Source: Isoetes taiwanensis (taxonomy: Eukaryota > Streptophyta > Lycopodiopsida > Isoetales > Isoetaceae). Taken from it: DNA of 64,000 nucleotides. Of the stretch, positions 33,728 through 44,079 are shown piece after piece. Under the pieces are notes generated by a model. The model worked only from the letters and a program-made list of their open reading frames with translations, searched no databases and was not told where the DNA came from. How positions within the stretch are numbered: position 1 is the stretch's first letter; every line of letters begins with the position of its first letter. The position numbers and the translations under genes were made by a program. The stretch lies in assembly GCA_021234155.1 (NCBI GenBank), contig JAJEKV010000005.1:17654089-17718088 (forward strand), in the 5' to 3' direction.

Positions 33728-34440
33728 GTGGAAACAAGTGCATGTACTGCTGCTGGAAAGAAGGTTCTTACAGTGGATTCTGCATGCATATCAGTGATGT
33801 TGAAGGATAGGGATCTATTCTCAAGTTATCAAAATGACAAAAGTCTGGTGCAATTGGGAGATCATAGTGAAATTCAAGTGCAAGGAAGTGGTCAATATCA
33901 TTTCACGCTATTGAATGGTGAAAGTACAGTGCTTCCAGAAACCTTACCTGTCCCGGAATTGCGAAAAAACCTTTTGTCAGTTGCATGTGCAGCAGATGTT
34001 GGTCTGCAAGTTTTCTTTGATGATAAGAAAGTTCTTTTCTTGAAGAATGCATGGATTGAAGGGGGTATAGTGGCCAAGGGCGGCAATTTGTATGAGCTGG
34101 AGGAGTCTGATCCAAATCAGGCCCTAGTAGTATCAGCCAAAGAAAAGGAGAAAGTGCTACTTTGGCACAAAAGGTACGGTCACGCTAATGTTCAAGCGTT
34201 AAAAATAATGCAGCGAAAAGAACATGGTTCATGGCATGAAGATAACTATGAAGGCAGACCCGGATCTTTGTGAAGCATGCATCCTTGGTAAGCACCCTCG
34301 CAGATCATTTGCAAGTGTAGGCAGCAGAGTTAAGCAAGTGCTGGAGCTTGTCCACTCAGATCTTTATGGACCAACAGAGGTGTCTGCGCGCCTTGGTAAG
34401 GCAGTATATTTCATCACTTTATTGATGATTTTAGTCGGAA
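33728..34440 (+). pseudogene. Protease and pre-integrase region of copia F
   Basis: The protease motif is VLTVDSACISVM where active copia elements have D-S/T-G; Gly is replaced by Ala. Further on are LWHKRYGHANVQALKIM and, after a frameshift, CEACILGKHPRRSF (the HHCC integrase zinc finger) and ELVHSDLYGP with the first catalytic Asp of integrase. Confidence 0.88.
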
Positions 34441-34962
34441 AACAATTGTCTATTTTCTAACCAAGAAAAGTGATGCCCTTGAGGCTTTCAAATTGTATAA
34501 AGCATGTATAGAAAATCAGACAGGGAAGAAGATTAAGCAATTGCGCACTCATGGTGGTAGAGAGTATCTTAGTGATCTCTTCCATGATACATGTGATCAG
34601 GCAGGGATTCAGCGTCAATGCACAACGAGGGCTACTCCACAACAAAACAGTGTTGCGGAGAGGAAGAATCGCACTTTGTGCATGCGGCAAAAAGTATGCT
34701 TGCTGATAGTCATTTGCCAAAGTATTTTTGGGCTGATGCAATTGCTGCAGTAGTTCATGTGCAAAACAGATTGACCACAGTTGCGTTGGATAATGAGATG
34801 ACTCCAGAAGAAGCTTGGTCTGGAGAGAAACCGGATGTTTCTCATTTGTGCACCTTTGGATGTACCGCTTATGTACATGTTCCTGAGCATTTGCGTAGAA
34901 AATTTGATGCCCGTAGCACCAAATGTACTTTCATTGGCTATGCACCTAATCATAAAGCATAA
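34441..34962 (+). pseudogene. Integrase core of copia F
   Basis: The second catalytic block reads LRTHGGREYLS where copia integrases have an Asp before the NGGEY-like part, so the Asp is His here. The third block TPQQNSVAERKNRTL keeps the Glu. The frame then continues with WADAIAAVVHVQNRL and GCTAYVHVPEHLRRKFDARS, ending at TAA near 34960. Confidence 0.88.
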
Positions 34963-36889
34963 TTGTTGTGGGATCAAGAGCGGAGAAAGGTATACACCAG
35001 CTCAAAAGTAGTTTTTGATGAGTCAAATTCTATGTGTATTGATCCACTTGCAGATGGAAACTTCATTCAAGACAAATATCTTGTTCTTGATGATCCTCCA
35101 CTCGTTGAGCTTCAAGATTTGAGGCTGGACCAGCAGCAAGATGTGCCTTTACCAGTGGATGTGCAACAACCCACCAATGATGATCCACCTCATAATCAAG
35201 TTCTTCCTGATCCTCGGCTCATTGGAATGCCTCCTCCTCCTGATCAACCGTTGCCACCACGTAGCAGAATACCTTCTCGTAAAGTTCTTGAAAATGCTGA
35301 ACTTAGTTTGGTTGAATGGTGTTGCTTGGCAGTGCAAGGTGAACCAGCAAGCATTGAGGAAGCATGGGCTTCCTCCGAAGCTTCACATTGGAAACGGGCA
35401 GCTGAGGTAGAGCTCGCATCCATGGATGCAAACCAGGTATGGGAACTTGCTGATTTGCCCCTTGGGCGCAAAGCAGTGGATTGTAAATGGCTATTCAAGA
35501 AAAAGTACAAGGCTGATGGCAGCCTTGACAAGTATAAAGCTAGGCTAGTTGCTCGAGGTTTTAGCCAAGTCAAAGGTCTTGATTATGATGAGACATTTTC
35601 ACCGGTCGTGAGAATGAATAGCTTGCGTGTTTTGCTTGCCTTAGGAGCCAAATTGGATTGGGAAATTCATCAAATGGATGTGGATACGGCATTTTTGAAT
35701 GGAGATCTTCTTGAAGACATCTATATGCTGCACTCCAGGCTTTGAAGTACCGGCCAAGAAAACAAGGTATGTAAACTCCAGAAGGCCATTTATGGCTTAA
35801 AGCAGGCGTCTCGGGTTTGGTACAAGAAGTTTGATGATGCACTTAAGCATGAAGGATTTCAAGTTACTACAACAGATTCTAATGTCTACATCAAGTGCAT
35901 GGGAGGTATGTATTTGATTTTAGTGCTATATGTGGATGATATGCTTGCAATGGGGAGCAATCTTCTTGATGTTCAAGCACTTAAATCTCAACTAGCTAGC
36001 AAGTTTAAGATGAAAGATTTGGGTGCAGCTAGCTCTTTCTTGGGTATGCAGATACATCGTGATAGGAAGAAGAGGCTAATTCATATCAGCCAACCTCGGT
36101 ACTGAATTTCTGTTTGAGCAATTTCGCATGGCAGATTGTAAGCCTGTTTCCACGCCAATGGAAGCTGGCATCAAATTATTTGAAGATGAACCTATTTGTG
36201 ATAATGTGCAGTCATCTTCTCTACCATATAGGCAGCTTGTTGGGAGTTTGATGTATCTCATGACCATAACATGACCTGATCTTTGTTTTGCTGTGATTGC
36301 ATTGAGTCAGTTTAATCACTATTATGAGTTAAAGCATTGGCAGCTAGCAAAGCGTGTTCTTCGCTATTTGCAAGGAACAAAAGAGTATGGAATTTGTTAT
36401 TGTGATAACGGACCAGCAAGTGTTCATGCATTTACTGATGCAAGTTGGGGCAACAACAGGGATTCTCATTCCACTACAGGTAGCACATGCATGTTCTATG
36501 GAGGTGCAGTAGGGTGGATAAGCAAAAAGCAATCTGTTGTAGCACGATCTTTAGCAGAGGCAGAATACATTGCCTTATCTACTAGAGTTGCAGATCTTGT
36601 TTGGTATGATCACTTACTTGATGATGTTGGTATTTCTGCGCAACAACCTATTCATGTTTATGTGGACAACCAAAGTTGCATGAAAATGGCAGAGCAACCA
36701 GGACATCATCCTCGAACAAAGCACATTCCAATTCATTATCATTATGTCCGTGATCTGGTGGAGAAAGCAATCATTTCATTAATCTATTTGCCCACTGGTG
36801 CAATGGTTGCAGATATCTTTACTAAGCCACTGGGTACACAAAAGTTTGTACAGTTTAGATCAGCACTCGGTGTTATACCATTGCAGTAG
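34963..36889 (+). pseudogene. RT and RNase H of copia F
   Basis: RT: CKWLFKKKYKADGSLDKYKA, ARGFSQVKGLDYDETFSPVV, MDVDTAFLNGDL (catalytic Asp block) and, after a frame change, YGLKQASRVWYKKF and VLYVDDMLAMGSN with the YVDD box intact. RNase H (36293-36889): FTDASWGNNRDSHSTTGS and SLAEAEYIALS with catalytic acidic residues, then YVDNQSC, and the end PRTKHIPIHYH and DIFTKPL. Frame breaks near 35745, 36105 and 36270. Confidence 0.92.
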
Positions 36890-36907
36890 CTTTAGATTAT
36901 CCAGTTT

Positions 36908-36917
36908 GAAAGGGGAG
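36908..36917 (+). other. Polypurine tract of copia F
   Basis: GAAAGGGGAG stands directly before the 3' LTR start TGTTAGAATT. Confidence 0.85.
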
Positions 36918-36996
36918 TGTTAGAATTCAAGCTGTACATTAGAGTACATTTAGAGTACATTGATGTACATTAGATACATTGAAGTACATCATGTAC
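36918..36996 (+). repeat. Truncated 3' LTR of copia F (79 bp)
   Basis: It matches the first 79 bp of the 5' LTR except for an inserted GT, ending CATCATGTAC. The remaining 200 bp are missing. Confidence 0.9.
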
Positions 36997-37234
36997 GTTC
37001 CGCTGTCTCTCTTCTCGGTTGAAAGGATTCATGTCAACATGAACCCCTCGGATCTGAGCACGTATCAAAACTCAGGACACTTGGAATGATCCAAAAATCA
37101 GCAGGGAAGAAAGAAACGACAAGCCCTCCGGTTCCTCTTAATCTTCATGTGACCCTCTCGAAATTGAAGCGTTCATGTCGACAGGGAGTAGTTCATGTCG
37201 ACCTGTTCGTGTGAACATACCCTAAGGGAACAGA
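36997..37234. repeat. Second copy of the MITE right part plus its flank
   Basis: From about 36999 to 37222 the sequence matches 32230-32436 of the MITE closely, then TAA and GGGAACAGA match 32437-32448. The left part of the MITE is absent. It contains a short extra segment (CCCCTCGGATCTGAGCA) not in the first copy. Confidence 0.88.
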
Positions 37235-40200
37235 GTTAGTTTACCAGTTCTTGGGCGTCCCATAGCTTCCCTGTTGGCAATAACGTCCTACAGTCCGCAT
37301 GTGACAGGAGCAATAATAAGGCCATTTTGACATCCATCAAGTAGGCTTTTGTGGCTCTTGGAATTTATATGGTGTACCTATACATTATAACTTTTGTACC
37401 TTCATTGTATTTTCTGTTCAATGGAGGGTTGCAATTTCATACATTGCCTTGAGAGCTGTAATCTATGAGATGCCACACAATACCATGATTGCTTTTTGGA
37501 TGCTTTTATTCACCAACAATTTGAATTTGATCCTTTGTCATATTTAAACCAATGTTTAACTACTACATTAAATGGCACTGAATCGATATTATAGGGAATT
37601 TTGCCAGAGATATTGTAGTTTATACCAAGTAATATGCTATCATTGGGGTATCTAGGTATCAACGTGGGGATATCTACCCGTTGCATGAAATTATTTATCT
37701 TTACAAATAAAAATCTTATTTAACTCAATCTAGCAATGGGGCAAAGTGCTAAATTTCTATACACCAACTTGATTGATAGAGGAATGAATTGGCTAAATGC
37801 GACATCCCACTACAAAACGACCAAACAAACCATCCAACCAATTCAACGAGTAGTAATGTATTAATGAGTCATAGAAGTGTCCACAAAATTGAAGTGTGAG
37901 GATTTTATATTAGCCATAAGTTGAGTCAGCACAACGGCTTGGCATTTCTCTTTGCTGACTCACTCCCATACACATAGGAAAGAGAAATATTCGCGGCGGC
38001 CGTCGCGATAAATTTCTTGTTTGAAATAAGCTATTATAAGTTGGAAACAATAAGTTATTGTACCCCATAAGGTTGCCAAATTATCTCCGGAGTAAGATTT
38101 GGCTAATGGTTTGGCAAGAAAAGGGGGATGGGGCTTTATATTGTATATTTTTAATGGTTAGAATTAGAACATTTTGCCTCTGTGCAAGGATGGTCGAGCA
38201 TGGCGGGGCGGCCAGATCTGGCTTCAGACTTGCTTTCTTGGTATGCTATGGCCATTTGGACTTCCAAACGGGGCCGCTAAGCGAGTGAAGATATGTGGAG
38301 GGCGGATATCAGTGAGAATCTTTTGAACAGTTTTGGCATGTAGGCTATGGCGCTGATGCCTTTGTGCTATGTGCCTTTGTGCTTCTTGTTGGGGCTATGA
38401 ATTCGCAAGTTTGAAGCCTTCCGTTTGAATCCGGAAGTTTGAAGCCTTCCATTTGGATCCGGAAGTTTGAAGCCTTCTCTCATGCAGTTCTGTTTTCAAT
38501 TTGGTTGTTCATTGTTTGCAATATCAAAGCTTTAGAAGTTGCGTTTCGAATTGAAACTCTTCTTCAGATTGCTTGGAAGGTTGCTGGCCTTGTATTTGCC
38601 ATTCTTATGTGTATTTTTGTATATATATACATACGTAAGGGAGTGCTCTAGTATACGGTGGTGTGAGGTGTATATTTGTGGACCCTAGATCTGGCATATT
38701 TTTAGGAATATGCCCAAATCCAATGAACAGGACTGGGTTTTAGACACACACGATTCGTCTTCCTTTCTAGACAAACTTCAAACTCAATATAATTATACGC
38801 ATTGAATCAAACTTTTATCTGCTGCTGTCCATTGTTGAGCAATATAATTTCACTTTTGCGATTTTCGACGCTCTGAATTCCAAGGGCTTCCAATTGGCAG
38901 AACAGCATCCAAACCCTATTCCAGCCCGGTAAGTCATGTTGTTGTTTAAAGTACTCTTGATGTTATGATGTAACTGTACTTGTAGAATCTCGAATTTTAT
39001 GTATGGCACAGGTCCGACAAACACAGAGGGGTTTAGAACAATATGCAGACCTTGGACTGCCCTTAAAAGTTACTTCAATCACAAAACAAAAAACATAGAG
39101 GTTCGTGTTTTAATCCACGTTAGCAGTTACTTGTTGGTTATTGGTTGCAGGTTGTATGTCAGTTTATGAATCCAAGTCTTTGCTTGCGATAGTGGACCAA
39201 ATTGTAATCAAACAATCAGTCATGTTCTTCTTTCATTCATCTGACAGTCCAGCATACCATTTCCTAATGTATGCCCATGCTGCATCCTTCCTGCCTTTAT
39301 GAAGCTACCTCTCTTCAAGATTCCTTGTAGCTTTTGCTATAGAATTATATTAAATCTTGACTGTAGCTAAAACGCACTGATTTGTTTTCTCTCTGGTACA
39401 TTTCGAAAAGACGGCATATCTAACTGTGTAAGACATGGCATTGATTCCTTGGTAGGCAAAGTCGATTTACTAAGGTTTCATCTTCTCAATTTGAACCCTA
39501 GTTCACATGAATCCCTAGTTCAGGGAAGTACCCAGATGTTACTATGACCACTATCCTGTAATCGTTCACTGAACCTGTTTCAGTTGCTTCATCTGAATCC
39601 TGCAGTTACAGTCTGCTTCATTGTTGCAATGTCTAACAAAGAAGAGCGGAGAGTATGCAAGGAAGAGGCATAAAGAAACCATCGGTAGACCAGATTCCAT
39701 AGACGACGGAGAAGATAAAAAAAGCTAGCACTTAGTATAAAGGCAATTATAACCGAGAGCAATTTTATTTGTGGATAAATGTCACCATATAAGGATGAGT
39801 TTTGAACAAAAGACTTGGATGAAGACAATATGCCATGTAGATTAAGCAGAGGATATGAAACCTAGCATTTACAAAAGGCAATTATAACTGAGAGCTGTGA
39901 TCCACTTGACAAAATATGGAAACAAAGCATTATGTGAGTAAATGAGAATGCACATATCCAGGTGTACAGAGAGCCAGAAAGTATCAAGTTGGTTGGGCTA
40001 GATTCCTTGCAGGAATTGAAGGAACTGCACCAATCTGAGAGACACTGGAGCACCCAACAACAAAGAATAGACATAGCAAGGTATGTTAGCGATGCTCACA
40101 ACAGATGAGCACAAGGAGAATCCCAAACTGGAAAAAATAGACGCTAGAAAGACAATGTCACAGCCACTGGAGATCATATGGATACAGGACTGTTAGGCGA

Positions 40201-41402
40201 AATGAAATGTACAGATGTAATAGGTAGTGCAAGTGAACAGAATGAGAAATGGGAAGTGGAGGGATCAGGTGCAATGACATATGTATTTGAAAATGCAAAC
40301 AACCGAAGCCAGCAAGGTTGGTTAGCCTAGGTTTTTTGTATCCCAGCCAGAATATCCTCAAAAGCGATCGATATCATGGAGAATGCAAAAGATTTGCAAG
40401 GATGCACAAGTTTGCATCGGCACACCAACAATAATAATAATAAGAGAAACAACTATGGGATTTTGACGTCATAACGTGTAATCTCTAGATTTTAATAATC
40501 TTGTTGTGCTATGTGTAAAACAATTGGCATATAAGGTTTGGAAAATGGCTGGCTAGTCTTGGGTGATGTTATTACCTTTGTTTGCATTTACTGCTAGAAA
40601 TGGTCAGCATTGTCTGTCCATATGCGTCATGTGTTGGTCCGGTCTACAAAACTAAACGAGGACCTCTTTTTACTACTTATGACATAGTGGGAAAATCGTT
40701 TTGCTAAAAGTTTTTTGAAGAAACTTTTAAGAAGTTTATTTATTCAAGAATTTTACAAGAACAATTTCTTCTGAGTTATGCAGTTTGATTAATGATGTGT
40801 AAACATATTTCAGCTGCTTGCTAAAAATTAATGGTTATGATCTACAAAATGCAGCTCACTTTCCCTTCTTATCCATCCACTTTAAGTTCCAAAAGAAGAG
40901 AGAGAAAGTGAATAACCGTTTTTTATCCCTGGCTAAATGTTTAATTTAAATATTCTAAAGAATGAGAAGTTCACGAAAACTATAGGTTATTCGTTGGTGC
41001 TTTCGATCACTCATAGAAACTACATGTGCCATCTTTCCACACTGCATGGAAGTTAGGAAAAATATTTTGCTTATGCCAATGCAAATCTTTATTGTAGCTT
41101 GTTGGCCTGATTGTGTTGGAAATATGACTGTGCATGTTTATTCGGATATTATTGATAAATTTGGATCAACGGCCATATATTTATAAGGTTCTTTTTGTTG
41201 AATGTGATGAGCCTATATTGAGATGGAACTTACAATTCTTTTTTGTTAACAAATGTGTTATCAGGATCTTCAATATTGGATAAAAATCACAAGCCATCAG
41301 TAATGCAGATTCATTCTGGAAAAAGAGCTTCCCCCAGCACTGTCTCTGGTTGGACAATGTTTTTACTGTAAGTCTAAGTATATATAAGTCAGCTGGAAGG
41401 TT
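37235..41402. other. Gene-free interval
   Basis: No spliced gene could be assembled. Minus-strand ORFs at 39589-39828 and 39862-40074 are hydrophobic and share a small duplicated element (GGCAATTATAAC(C/T)GAGAGC near 39742 and 39880). A 28 bp triplet repeat lies at 38405-38480. Confidence 0.5.
38405..38480. repeat. 28 bp unit repeated three times
   Basis: AAGTTTGAAGCCTTC begins at 38407, 38435 and 38463; units are joined by (C/T)(C/T)(G/A)TTTG(A/G)ATCCGG. Confidence 0.85.
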
Positions 41403-42099
41403 ATGGAGATAACCAATGGCCATTCTTCAAGGAGGAACTTTTCGGGGATAACCAAACCCCGCATCATTTTGGCTGCTAGTGGTAGTGTTGCAGCTATCAA
41501 ATTTGGGATTCTTGCTGAGAGTTTATCTGATTGGGCAGAGGTGAAGGCAGTTGCTACAGAATCTGCTTTACACTTCATTGATAAGAAAGCTCTGCCTGCT
41601 GCTGTTCCCTTGTATACAGATGAAACAGAATGGTCAAGCTGGAAAAAGCTAGGGGATGATGTCCTGCACATTGAGCTCAGACAATGGGCAGATGCAATGA
41701 TAATTGCACCTTTATCAGCAAACACATTGGCTAAGGTAAAATCTATTTCCCTGCAAAATCACGTTATGCTATTTGTGTGATGATTAACTGAAGTGTGTAC
41801 GAGGGCAGATTGCAGGCGGTTTGTGTGACAACCTTTTGACATGTATTGTTCGTGCGTGGGACTTCTCCAAGCCCTTATTTGTTGCTCCTGCTATGAATAC
41901 TCTAATGTGGAATAGCCCTTTTACTGGTCGTCACATAAGTTCCATAGAAAGTCTTGGTATGATTGTTATTTCTCCAGTTACAAAAAGGTTGGCATGTGGT
42001 GATTTTGGCAATGGAGCAATGGCAGAGCCATCAACCATTGATTCAACACTACGCCTGTCACTAACTAAAGTTGTACCGACATCTGGTACATCATCTTGA
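41403..42099 (+). CDS. HAL3: Phosphopantothenoylcysteine decarboxylase (HAL3-like), two exons
   Basis: Exon 1 is 41403-41735 and exon 2 is 41809-42099; the 73 bp intron is GTAAAA...GGGCAG. The spliced product is 207 aa, about the length of Arabidopsis HAL3 (209). The enzyme is a cytosolic FMN-dependent decarboxylase making 4'-phosphopantetheine for coenzyme A. Visible motifs: ILAASGSVAAIKFG (FMN-binding start), HIELRQWADAMIIAPLSANT with the active-site His, APAMNTLMW (substrate clamp PxMNxxMW) and RLACGDFGNGAMAEP with the catalytic Cys. All key residues are present and the frame is intact. The ATG is the first in the exon, just upstream of the conserved domain. This looks like a working gene; no neighbour shares its pathway. 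Confidence 0.95.
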
Positions 42100-43397
42100 T
42101 GTTGGCTTGGACAAAAAGATTGGTTTCTCGATGGTACAGCTATTATTTAATGGGCATAAATTTCTTTTCTACTCGTGTGTATTCTTTCAGAATTATTTTC
42201 TTCGAAAGTGATTCACCATAATTTTGGTCAGTCTGTTTCCGGTTCAATATATTTGACATTGCACATTCTTATGCATTTGCAGTGACTATTTACTCCCCTT
42301 CATGTAGGCTATGATGTGTGAATGGGAGGTTGTTTACTCAAGATTTGAAGAGCTGGAGATTTTGTGTTGACATCGTGAATACGATGGAAGATTCAGCACG
42401 CCCAAGTATTTTTTCTAGATATTGAGTGGCAAAAATACTCATCTAAAACGGTTTCTGAATTCCTACAAGAACAACACTATAAATAGCAACATGTTTAACC
42501 AAAAAAATTCTGTCTGGTATTTGAGGCTACTGAAAAAATATATGTTTTCTAGTGTATTTTGCCGGAAATTTTTTATTTTCTTGCTGGAATTTTTTTTTTG
42601 GGTGATCAGAATTTAACATAAGTGGGCAGACTTTTAGGGGGGTAACTCCCTTATTTTTGAACCATTCGAAGGAGCTACCTTGTTTTGTCCACCTGCTAGG
42701 AGCCGATAGTAGCACCAATTTGTTTGTTTTGGTTGCGTGAAGCCTAGTCCCAGAAAAGAGCCTAGTCCAAGAAAAGAGTGATGTATAGTAATAACTGATA
42801 ATGCAGCCATAGCAAGCTCAAGTGTAGTAGTCACTCCTTTGAACTTGAAGCCTACAACATGGGAGAGTTCGTATTATGCGTGAGACCCGCGAGGATCATG
42901 GTTGAAGCATACTTTTCTCCCACCTATCCATCCTAGGTACACAAAATGCTCCTCTAGGACGAAGTCTAGCCGGCCCGCACCAATATATGGATCTTCTTGT
43001 ACTAGTTTCATGTTGAAGCATACTTTTCTCCCACCTATCCATCCTAGGTACACAAAATGCTCCTCTAGGACGAAGTCTAGGAGGCCCGCACCAATATATG
43101 GATCTTCTATTGCTGTTTGTATGCATCTCTTAGGAATTAGGAGAGATACTTTGCTGATGAGAATGAAGAAATCACAATGGGAAGGAGTTACTGATTTATA
43201 ATTAACCGGAGTGTTTCTCTGCACACCGGTATTAGCTTCCTTTCAATTTAAAAAAATATTCATGCAAACTCAAAATATTATTCATATGCTTATGATGAAC
43301 TAGAAAGTTATGAAGGTCCTGACTATTTGTCTCATGTACAAGTACAATGTGTTATAGTTTCATTTCTATCTAAACATATTTATTTCTCTCATGACAG
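42100..43397. other. PPCDC 3' side and interval with a 111 bp tandem repeat
   Basis: After the stop at 42099 the sequence is A/T-rich and non-coding to about 42870, then holds the duplication described at 42901-43122. No other gene was found. Confidence 0.6.
42901..43122 (-). repeat. 111 bp tandem duplication, open on the minus strand
   Basis: Two units begin GTTGAAGCATAC at 42901 and 43012. The period is exactly 37 codons, and the minus-strand frame 42874-43224 stays open across both (EDPYIGAG, then DFVLEEHFVYLGWIGGRKV in each unit). I do not recognise the peptide. Confidence 0.85.
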
Positions 43398-43480
43398 GGG
43401 AGAGTCATCAACATATCCTCTGTGGTCGGGCTAATGTTGGGCAAGCAAATTTTAATGCTGCAAAGGCTAGATTTATTAGA
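43398..43480 (+). pseudogene. Exon fragment of a 3-oxoacyl-ACP reductase (FabG-like SDR)
   Basis: After an intron-like CATGACAG the sequence reads GRVINISSVVG, then in a shifted frame NVGQANFNAAKARFI. Together these match the catalytic segment of FabG-type short-chain reductases (I-N-I-S-S-V-V-G, then N-x-G-Q-A-N-Y-x-A-A-K-A, with active Ser and Lys; Tyr is Phe here). A deletion of a few bases between the two parts shifts the frame. The exon is cut by the LTR of element C at 43486. FabG makes plastid fatty acids; no other exon was found nearby. Confidence 0.7.
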
Positions 43481-43485
43481 CTTAC

Positions 43486-44067
43486 TGTATAGGGTCTGGG
43501 TTCGGGATCGCCTGGCAAGACAGCCCCCGATGAGGACCCTGGGATCAAGCAGACAAATCCTAGTAGAGTGTCACGCGGGATTTTGCAAAGAGATCATAAT
43601 AGAAAGAAGGAAACGAAACAGAAAAACAAGAGACTATATGCCAAGATAAGTCTCCTTGAATATTAATAAGAGTACATGAACTCTCGTCAAGCGAGAAGAA
43701 TGAAACAAGACAACTCTAAGTCTCATCTAAAAACTTGAGATCTATCTCTACTGATATATATAGTACAATGGCCTTGAACCCAATATAGATATATGGCAGA
43801 TCTCGGTCACCAACTCCTGGATCATATGCTTGATTTAAATGAATCTTGTAGTGTAGTCATTAGTGCCTGAAATCCCGTTAATTTAAGGCTGAACTCCCTG
43901 GAGGCGGTCATTTGTCTTGTCTGGCTCTCTTCTTCGACGGGGGCGTGAACTTCTGCGTGGTTTTCGGTGGGGGCGTGGTTTTGCTACTTGACGGTTGACT
44001 TGGTCCTTTGCCTCTGTCCTGCGTAGTATTTAGGAATAGTCTTGTGCCTGGTTGGACAGGACTAACA
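43486..44067 (-). repeat. 3' LTR of copy C (582 bp)
   Basis: Minus strand starts TGTTAGTCCTG at 44067 and ends ACCCTATACA at 43486. The TATA box is at 43755-43762, just after CAAGGCCATTGTACTA as in copy A. The bases beyond the end are GTAAG (minus strand), against GTGAG beyond the LTR of A. Confidence 0.88.
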
Positions 44068-44077
44068 CTCCCCCCAC
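44068..44077 (-). other. Polypurine tract of copy C
   Basis: Minus strand TTGTGGGGGGAG directly precedes the LTR; stronger than in copy A. Confidence 0.8.
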
Positions 44078-44079
44078 AA

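Larger units (their letters stand above)
32451..36996 (+). mobile_element. Ty1/copia retrotransposon F, 3' LTR truncated
   Basis: The order is 5' LTR, PBS, gag, protease, integrase, RT, RNase H, PPT and 79 bp of 3' LTR. Integrase before RT marks it as copia. Stops and frameshifts at about 33325, 34270, 34390, 34960, 35745, 36105 and 36270, with altered catalytic residues, make it inactive. The 3' LTR breaks off at 36996 and is followed by a copy of sequence that also precedes the 5' LTR. Confidence 0.93.

Noticed and set aside
39589-40074. Minus-strand hydrophobic ORFs as exons of a membrane protein
   Set aside because: No splice signals join them and they share a small duplicated element; likely chance.
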